From Actinomycetota bacterium (GTDB lineage Bacteria; Actinomycetota; Actinomycetes; Streptosporangiales; Streptosporangiaceae): a stretch of DNA of 10,009 nt. Numbering within the stretch: position 1 is the stretch's first letter; each line of letters begins with the position of its first letter. Location of the stretch: positions 8,719 through 18,727 of the forward strand of contig PMST01000599.1 of assembly GCA_003168295.1 (NCBI GenBank). Direction: 5' to 3'. Of the stretch, positions 5,383-10,009 are shown piece by piece. Below the pieces are notes generated by a model, which made no database searches, was not told where the DNA came from, and worked only from the letters and a program-made list of their open reading frames with translations. Position numbers and translations under genes: made by a program.

Positions 5383-6807
5383 ATGATCTTGCAGCCATAC
5401 GTATATCGGCGGCACGAGCTGGCCGAACCCGACTGGCGCCGGTTCCCGGGCTGGACCGGGGTGTCCGCCGCCGACTGGGAGTCCGCGCAGTGGCAGCGCG
5501 CCCATTGCGTCAAGAACGCACGGCAGCTCCGCCAGGTCACCGGGCCGGGACTTGATGAGGCGTTCTTCGCCGACCTAGAACGTGACCAGCGCGAGCGGGC
5601 CACGATGTCGATGCTGCTGCCGCCGCAGATGCTCAACACCATGGTGCCTGCCGGCTCCCCCGATCGCCCCGGCTTCACCGAGGCGTTCTACGCGGACCCC
5701 GTGCGCCGGTACATGATCCCGGCGTTCAGCGACCGCAGGACCGACTGGCCCTCGCACCCGTACGCGCAGCGTGACTCGCTGCACGAGGCGGAGATGTGGG
5801 CGGTCGAGGGCCTCACCCACCGCTACCCGACCAAGGTGCTGGCAGAGCTGCTGCCGACCTGCCCGCAGTACTGCGGGCACTGCACCCGGATGGACCTGGT
5901 GGGCAACCCGACGGCGGTGACCGACAAGCACAAGTTCGGGCTCGCCCGCGAGGACCGGCTCACCGCCATGCTGTCCTACCTGCGCCGCACGCCCGGGGTC
6001 CGGGACGTGGTGGTCTCCGGCGGCGACGTCGCCAACCTGCCGTGGCCGCGGCTCGAGTCGTTCGTGGCCTCGCTGCTCGAGGTCGATTCGGTCAGGGATA
6101 TCCGGCTGGCCAGCAAGGCGCTGATGGGACTGCCCCAGCACTGGCTGTCCGGCGAGGTGCGCGCGGGCATGTCCCGGCTCGCCACGACGGCCCGCTCGCG
6201 CGGCGTGAGCATCGCGATCCACACCCACGTGAACTCCGCTCAGTCGGTGACGCCTCTGGTGGCCCAGGCGGCCCAGGCCATGCTGGAGGCCGGCGTCCGC
6301 GACGTGCGGAACCAGGGCGTCCTGCTGCGCGGGACCAACGACAGCGCCGCGGCCCTGCTCGACCTGTGCTTCGCCCTGCTCGACGGGGCCGGGATCATGC
6401 CGTACTACTTCTACATGTGCGACATGATCCCCGGCAGCGAGCACTGGCGGCTGACCCTGCGCGAGGGGCAGTCCCTGCAGCAGGAGATCATGGGCTACCT
6501 GCCCGGGTTCGCGACCCCGCGGGTGGTCTGTGACGTGCCCTACGTCGGCAAGCGCTGGGTCCACCAGGTGGCCAGGTACGACACCGAGCACGGCATCTCC
6601 TACTGGACGAAGAACTACCACACCGCGATCGAGGTGGACGACGAGCTGGCGCTCAGCCGCGAGTACCCGTACTACGACCCGATCTACATGCTGCCGGAAT
6701 CAGGACAAGCCTGGTGGCGGAGCCTGGGTTCGCGGTCGCACGCCGGCGCCGCGGGGCTCGTCACGCTGTCTGGTAGCGGCGAGCCAGCTCGCCGAGATGC
6801 GCTCTGA
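5383..6807 (+). CDS. Lysine 2,3-aminomutase-family (KamA-like) radical SAM/PLP enzyme
   Basis: A 474-residue radical SAM enzyme, expected to move the alpha-amino group of an amino acid to the beta carbon, using a [4Fe-4S] cluster, SAM and PLP. The cluster motif is CPQYCGHC (C160, C164, C167), followed by R169, equivalent to the carboxylate-binding Arg of clostridial lysine 2,3-aminomutase. SGGD is at 212-215. FYMCD (D347) and VVCD (D384) match the two Asp that hold the lysine side-chain amine. K390 in DVPYVGK matches the PLP lysine, but the usual PGGGGK is changed and one residue shorter. Retention of both Asp argues for a lysine-like substrate rather than glutamate. At 474 residues it is longer than the roughly 416 of the classic enzyme; about 75 residues follow K390 and the N-terminus is also extended. 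ATG 5383 has GGAGGG 8 bases upstream. The 3' end overlaps the convergent acetyltransferase gene by 47 bases. Confidence 0.85.
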   Translation: MILQPYVYRRHELAEPDWRRFPGWTGVSAADWESAQWQRAHCVKNARQLRQVTGPGLDEAFFADLERDQRERATMSMLLPPQMLNTMVPAGSPDRPGFTEAFYADPVRRYMIPAFSDRRTDWPSHPYAQRDSLHEAEMWAVEGLTHRYPTKVLAELLPTCPQYCGHCTRMDLVGNPTAVTDKHKFGLAREDRLTAMLSYLRRTPGVRDVVVSGGDVANLPWPRLESFVASLLEVDSVRDIRLASKALMGLPQHWLSGEVRAGMSRLATTARSRGVSIAIHTHVNSAQSVTPLVAQAAQAMLEAGVRDVRNQGVLLRGTNDSAAALLDLCFALLDGAGIMPYYFYMCDMIPGSEHWRLTLREGQSLQQEIMGYLPGFATPRVVCDVPYVGKRWVHQVARYDTEHGISYWTKNYHTAIEVDDELALSREYPYYDPIYMLPESGQAWWRSLGSRSHAGAAGLVTLSGSGEPARRDAL

Positions 6808-7831
6808 CCGCCGGCCAGTCCGCCGCCGTCACGCTGAAGCGGGCCGAGTCGCGCGGTCTGCGGTCCGCGCCGAGCCGGTGCGAGCGCAGGATGCCCTCGA
6901 ACCGCGCGCCGATCCGCTCCATGGCGTCCCGTGACCGCTGGTTCCGCGCGTCGGTGTGCAGGCACACCGACCGGACCTGCCATACCTCGAAGGCGTACCT
7001 GAGCATGAGCCGCTTCATCTCGGTGTTCGCCCCGGTCCTGATCGCGTCACGGCTCAGCCAGGTGTGGCCGATCTCGCACGTGTCGGGCGCGGGTTTCGGG
7101 TCGGGCCACGCCCAGTAGTCCAGGTTCCAGAACCGGGTCGAGCCGATCACCGCGTCGTCTTCCAGCCGGACCACGGCAAACGGCACCGCCGTTCCGCTGT
7201 CCCTGGCGGCGAGGGCCGTCTCCACGTACCGCCGCATGGCGGCCTCGTCCTGCGGCACCGGCGTCCACCGGTACAGGTCCCCGCCGCCCGCAGCCGCCGC
7301 CACCAGGCCGGGCACGTGACCGTACCGCAGCGGCTCAAGGTGAAAGCGGGTGCTGACCAGCGGTCCTGCGCTGACGATCGCGGACCTGACTGGCCTGACT
7401 TCGGCGTTTTCCGAGCAGCTCATCCGTTCCATGTACCTTCGGTCCATAGGCTGGGTGAAGCCGAACGTTCGGTACAGGCCGTGCGCGTCGGAGGTGTGCA
7501 GCATCCAGCGCTGGGCGGCGCCCGGGCCGTCGTCGATCATCGCCCGCATGATCGCCTTGCCCAGGCCGGCCCCGCGGTGCCCGGGCAGCACGTACACGTC
7601 GGAGAGGTAGGCCGACCCGCCGTCGCTGAGCGCGCGGGCGAAGCCGACCATGGCGCCGGAGCGGTCATACACTCCGACCACGCGCCAGGCCGCGGCAATC
7701 TGGCGCCTGATGTCCGTCTCGGTACGCGAGCGGCCCCAGTAGGCCTCCGTGGTCAGGAACGCGACCGCGGCCCCGGCGTCGATCCGGGCCGGGTCGTCGT
7801 CGATGACGTAGCGCCCGACGGAGCTCTGCAT
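6761..7831 (-). CDS. Tandem-domain GNAT N-acetyltransferase
   Basis: A 356-residue protein made of two GNAT folds that transfer acetyl from acetyl-CoA to an amine. The first (about 7-136) has YLSDVYVLPGHRGAGLGKAI at 75-94, the acetyl-CoA pyrophosphate loop R-G-x-G-L-G, and ends with HGLYRTFGF. The second (about 158-350) is RimJ/RimL-like: TRFHLEPLRYGHVPGL, VIGSTRFWN, EIGHTWL, RTGANTEMKRLML and NQRSRDAMERIGARFEG. Its pyrophosphate loop (R-T-G-A-N-T) is the variant seen in RimL-like proteins. ATG 7831 was chosen because GGGAGG ends 7 bases upstream and because this ATG shares its A with the stop of the upstream PLP-enzyme gene (TGATG), which implies coupling. A GTG one codon earlier is possible. 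Substrates are unknown; candidates include small amines, amino acids or antibiotics. Confidence 0.88.
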   Translation of the reverse strand: MQSSVGRYVIDDDPARIDAGAAVAFLTTEAYWGRSRTETDIRRQIAAAWRVVGVYDRSGAMVGFARALSDGGSAYLSDVYVLPGHRGAGLGKAIMRAMIDDGPGAAQRWMLHTSDAHGLYRTFGFTQPMDRRYMERMSCSENAEVRPVRSAIVSAGPLVSTRFHLEPLRYGHVPGLVAAAAGGGDLYRWTPVPQDEAAMRRYVETALAARDSGTAVPFAVVRLEDDAVIGSTRFWNLDYWAWPDPKPAPDTCEIGHTWLSRDAIRTGANTEMKRLMLRYAFEVWQVRSVCLHTDARNQRSRDAMERIGARFEGILRSHRLGADRRPRDSARFSVTAADWPAVRAHLGELARRYQTA

Positions 7832-9000
7832 CACGACACCTCCCGGGTGTCGGGCGCGTTGAGGGTTTCGAGGGTTTTCAGGGTTTCGAGGGCGGCGTCG
7901 ATGTCGGTGATCAGGTCGGCCGCGGGCTCAACGCCAACCGAGAGCCTGATCAGGCCGTCAGGCGCCGTTTCGCCCGCCCACCGGCCGCGCCGTTCCCAGG
8001 TCGACTCGACGCCGCCGAAGCTCGTCGCGGGGATAATCAGCGTCGAGCTCTCCACCACCTGATCCGCGGCCTTCGCGCGGTCCGGGATGATCTCGAACGA
8101 CAGCAAAGGGCCGAACCCGTGAGGCATCTGGCGGCTGGCGAGCTCCAAAGACGGCCGGGTGACACCGGGGTAATGAACGGCGCCCACCCGGGGATGGGCC
8201 GCCAGGTGCCCGGCGATGACCAGAGCGCTCTGTGACTGGCGCGCCATCCGCAGCGGCAGCGTCTTCAGCCCGCGCAGGGCCAGCCAGGCCTCGAACGGCC
8301 CGGGGATGGCACCGCCGCTCGACCGCCAGGCCCGCAGCGCCGCCAGCAGTTCGCCGTCGCGGCTGACGACGGCGCCGCCGATCACGTCGGAATGCCCGGA
8401 CAGCGACTTGGTCAGCGAGTACAGCGAGGCCGTCGCGCCGAAGTCAAGCGGCCGCTGGAGCAGGCCGGTGGCGACGGTGTTGTCCGTCACCATCGGAGCC
8501 CCCGCCGTGGCCGCGAGCTCGGCCAGCCGGGCCAGGTCAGCGACGCGCAGCAGCGGGTTCGTCGGCGTCTCGGTCCACAGCAGCGACGACCCGGGCGGGC
8601 CCGCCAGCGCGCGCTCCACCGCCGCCAGGTCCTGCAGGTCCACGTGGACCGGAACGGCGCCCTGCGGCCGCAGCTTGTCGGCCAGGACCCGCGTCCCGTA
8701 GTAGCCGTCGGAGGCCAGGATGATGCGGTCCCGCCCCTTCGCCAGGGCGAGCATCAGGGCCATCGAGGCCGCCTGGCCCGAGGCGAAGACGACCGCTTGC
8801 GCGTCCTCCAGGACGCCAAGCGCCTGCTCGAGGGCCTCCCAGCCCGGGTTGGATTCCCGCCCGTAGCCCCGGCCCGGCCGCGGCTCCCCCGCCGAGACGT
8901 AGATGCTGGCGGGGACGAGCGGCGGCGTGACCGGCTGGCCGGCCACGCGCTGCGTGCCCGCGTGGATAAGCCGGGATTCCGCGGAGAACGCCCCGCTCAT
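7831..9000 (-). CDS. Cystathionine gamma-lyase/synthase-type PLP enzyme (Cys/Met metabolism family)
   Basis: A 389-residue fold-type I PLP enzyme for sulfur amino-acid chemistry: beta/gamma elimination or replacement on cystathionine, homocysteine, methionine or O-acylhomoserine. Seen: GYGRESNP (Y46 and R48, the phosphate-binding Y-x-R from the partner subunit), FASGQAAS (72-79), GYYGTR with the ring-stacking Tyr (99-104), ETPTNPLL (144-151), VTDNT (D173, bound to the pyridine N) and SLTKSLSGHSD (K198, Schiff base). SFGGVES follows, then IRLSVGVE (R352, substrate carboxylate). After SFGGVES the usual HP...MTH stretch is replaced by TWERRGRW, as in an actinobacterial subgroup often named cystathionine gamma-lyase; lyase and synthase cannot be told apart here. 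The C-terminus bears a 9-bp tandem repeat. ATG 9000 has only a weak Shine-Dalgarno. Probably co-transcribed with the acetyltransferase and controlled by the divergent MocR regulator. Confidence 0.9.
   Translation of the reverse strand: MSGAFSAESRLIHAGTQRVAGQPVTPPLVPASIYVSAGEPRPGRGYGRESNPGWEALEQALGVLEDAQAVVFASGQAASMALMLALAKGRDRIILASDGYYGTRVLADKLRPQGAVPVHVDLQDLAAVERALAGPPGSSLLWTETPTNPLLRVADLARLAELAATAGAPMVTDNTVATGLLQRPLDFGATASLYSLTKSLSGHSDVIGGAVVSRDGELLAALRAWRSSGGAIPGPFEAWLALRGLKTLPLRMARQSQSALVIAGHLAAHPRVGAVHYPGVTRPSLELASRQMPHGFGPLLSFEIIPDRAKAADQVVESSTLIIPATSFGGVESTWERRGRWAGETAPDGLIRLSVGVEPAADLITDIDAALETLKTLETLNAPDTREVS
7863..7889. repeat. Three tandem 9-bp units in the 3' end of the PLP-enzyme gene
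   Basis: Consecutive 9-mers GGGTTTCGA, GGGTTTTCA and GGGTTTCGA code on the minus strand for Leu-Glu-Thr, Leu-Lys-Thr and Leu-Glu-Thr, followed by a degenerate Leu-Asn-Ala unit. They lengthen the C-terminal helix in frame. T-rich runs are unusual here and point to slippage or duplication. Confidence 0.8.
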
Positions 9001-9013
9001 CGCGCTGGCCTAA

Positions 9014-9019
9014 ATGTTA
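9014..9019 (-). promoter_or_regulatory. Candidate -10 for the PLP-enzyme/acetyltransferase operon
   Basis: TAACAT on the minus strand, preceded by TG, ends 13 bases before the ATG at 9000. This would give a leader of only a few bases. No clear -35 is visible. TACTGT (minus strand, 9019-9024) is an alternative hexamer. The assignment is inferred from position and consensus only. Confidence 0.35.
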
Positions 9020-9023
9020 CAGT
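9018..9023 (+). promoter_or_regulatory. Candidate -10 of a leaderless promoter for the MocR gene
   Basis: TACAGT (TAnnnT) is followed by seven bases and then ATG 9031. No Shine-Dalgarno precedes that ATG, which fits a leaderless mRNA starting at or next to the A of the start codon. No -35 is evident. Confidence 0.45.
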
Positions 9024-9042
9024 ACGTTCTATGAACATACTG
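9020..9042. promoter_or_regulatory. 23-bp inverted repeat, candidate MocR operator in the divergent promoter
   Basis: The left arm CAGTACGTTC and right arm GAACATACTG are reverse complements apart from one position, separated by TAT. The centre is base 9031, the A of the regulator's ATG. The site overlaps the regulator's putative -10 and abuts the enzyme's putative -10. A bound dimer would therefore repress the regulator's own gene and could affect the divergent enzyme. A second, smaller perfect palindrome, ACGATATCGT, lies 2 bases further on (9045-9054), inside the regulator's first codons. Confidence 0.6.
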
Positions 9043-10009
9043 GTACGATATCGTCCCCAGGGCCGGACCGCCAAGGAGATATCGGCCAGCGTAGAGGCAG
9101 GTGTCCGGAGCGGGCAGCTGTCACCAGGGGACCAGCTGCCACCGGTCCGCGAGCTGGCCGGCCAGCTCGGCGTCAGCCCGACCACGGTGGCGGCGGCCTA
9201 CGGCGAGCTGCGCCGGCGCGGCATCACCACCGGCACGGGCCGGGCCGGCACCCGGATCCGCGGCGCTCCCCCGGTCAGCTCGCGCGTGTACCTGCGCGCT
9301 CCGGCGGGAACCAGGGACCTGGTCACCGGCGGCCCCGATCCGGATCTCCTGCCCCTGCTGCCGGCCCGGCCGGCCCGGCGGTCCACCCGGATGTACGCCG
9401 AGGCGCCGGTCGCGACGCGGCTGCGCCGCCTGGCGGCCGGCCAGCTGGCGGCCGACGGCATCGACGCGGCCAGCCTGACGGTCACCGGCGGCGCCCTGGA
9501 CGGCATCGAGCGGGTTCTCGCGACCTGGCTGACGCCCTCAGACCGGGTGATCGTCGAGGATCCGGGCCATGCCGTCACCTTTGACCTGCTGGCCGCGATG
9601 GGCTACGCCGTGGTCCCGGTTCCGGTCGATGACCTGGGCATCAGGCCCGCGGAGCTGGCGGCCGCGCTCACCCGCGGAGCTGGCGCGCTGATCCTCACGC
9701 CGCGGGCCCAGGCCGCCACGGGCGCCGCATGGGACGCCGGCCGGGCCGCGGCGATCGGCGACATCCTGCGGCGGCACCCGTCCGTCGGGGTCATCGAGGA
9801 CGATCACGCCGGGCCGGTGGCGGGCACGCCGGCCTTCTCCGCGTGCGCCGGCCCGGCGGGGCCGGATCGCCGGAAAAGCCTGAAGGGAACGGAACGGTGG
9901 GTCATCTTGCGCTCGGTGTCCAAGTCGCTCGGCCCCGATCTGAGGCTCGCGGTGCTGGCCGGGGACGAGGCTACGATCACGCGGGTGGCGGGGCGGCAGG
10001 CGCTGGGCA
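9031..10009 (+). CDS. MocR-family transcriptional regulator (GntR HTH + aminotransferase-like domain; 3' partial)
   Basis: A gene open to the right edge, 326 residues visible. Residues 10-78 are a GntR winged helix: AKEISASVEAGVRSGQLSPG, then DQLPPVRELAGQLGVSPTTV, then AAAYGELRRRG. From about 95 an aminotransferase class I-like domain follows: VTGGALDGIERVL, VIVEDPGH, ILTPRAQAATG, VIEDDHAG and SVSKSLGPDLRLAVLAG. K299 is the expected PLP lysine. Such proteins sense PLP or PLP-amino-acid adducts and usually regulate a divergent neighbour, here a PLP enzyme of the Cys/Met family. The otherwise conserved NPTG of the PLP pocket reads AATG (A228, A229), so the Asn that normally contacts the cofactor O3' is missing. 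Catalysis is therefore unlikely, and cofactor affinity may be altered. The N-terminus starts MNILVRYRPQ; no Shine-Dalgarno is visible, consistent with leaderless translation. Confidence 0.9.
   Translation, partial: MNILVRYRPQGRTAKEISASVEAGVRSGQLSPGDQLPPVRELAGQLGVSPTTVAAAYGELRRRGITTGTGRAGTRIRGAPPVSSRVYLRAPAGTRDLVTGGPDPDLLPLLPARPARRSTRMYAEAPVATRLRRLAAGQLAADGIDAASLTVTGGALDGIERVLATWLTPSDRVIVEDPGHAVTFDLLAAMGYAVVPVPVDDLGIRPAELAAALTRGAGALILTPRAQAATGAAWDAGRAAAIGDILRRHPSVGVIEDDHAGPVAGTPAFSACAGPAGPDRRKSLKGTERWVILRSVSKSLGPDLRLAVLAGDEATITRVAGRQALG

Noticed and set aside
5575..6621. A 348-codon minus-strand frame opposite the aminomutase gene
   Set aside because: It is an antisense shadow rich in His, Gly, Val and Arg without motifs; the + strand encodes an intact radical SAM enzyme.
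6956..8062. A 368-codon + strand frame opposite the acetyltransferase gene
   Set aside because: It is an antisense shadow crossing the end of one gene into the next, with no recognisable domain.

Overview
The window is GC-rich (about 70% G+C by sample counts), has abundant GTG starts, is densely packed, and carries gene types typical of filamentous or soil actinobacteria: a SugC-like ABC ATPase, a metallophosphoesterase paired with a ParB/Srx-fold protein, and a MocR regulator. I infer a high-GC member of the Actinomycetota, but I cannot name a genus from this sequence. I saw no insertion sequence, phage gene, CRISPR array, tRNA or rRNA. No gene-free stretch exceeds 200 bases. The longest are 2821-2984, which shows nothing convincing, and 3501-3696, a divergent promoter region.

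Left part (1-2820). The 3' part of a sugar-importer ATPase enters from the left on the + strand. It runs tail to tail, with an 8-base overlap, into a leftward block. Read in its own direction (right to left), that block is a one-TM coiled-coil protein (2820-2422), a calcineurin-like metallophosphoesterase (2368-1667) and a ParB/sulfiredoxin-fold protein (1677-835). The last two overlap by 11 bases and are probably co-translated. The phosphoesterase has a -10-like hexamer placed as expected for a leaderless transcript.

Middle (2985-6807). A universal-stress-like gene of lower G+C reads leftward. It is divergent from a GH13 alpha-glucosidase reading rightward, with a near-symmetrical inverted repeat between them. 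The glucosidase is followed by an unusually AT-rich spacer holding a run of eight T and a 13-bp palindrome. Next comes a lysine 2,3-aminomutase-family radical SAM enzyme of a divergent subgroup that keeps the iron-sulfur cysteines, the PLP lysine and both aspartates that bind the lysine side chain.

Right part (6761-10009). The aminomutase ends inside the 3' end of a tandem two-domain GNAT acetyltransferase on the other strand. That gene is coupled (TGATG) to an upstream cystathionine gamma-lyase/synthase-type PLP enzyme. Divergent from this pair, a MocR-type regulator (GntR helix-turn-helix plus aminotransferase-like domain) runs off the right edge. A 23-bp near-perfect inverted repeat is centred on the regulator's start codon and overlaps the putative -10 element of its promoter, with the enzyme's putative -10 element abutting its edge. 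It is a strong candidate operator for autoregulation and control of the divergent PLP enzyme.

Functionally, the left gene and the glucosidase suggest alpha-glucoside or trehalose uptake and breakdown. The right part suggests amino-acid chemistry: lysine isomerisation, sulfur amino-acid metabolism and N-acetylation. No single well-known system spans the window. The points most worth following are the aminomutase subgroup, its convergent acetyltransferase neighbour, and the MocR operator.
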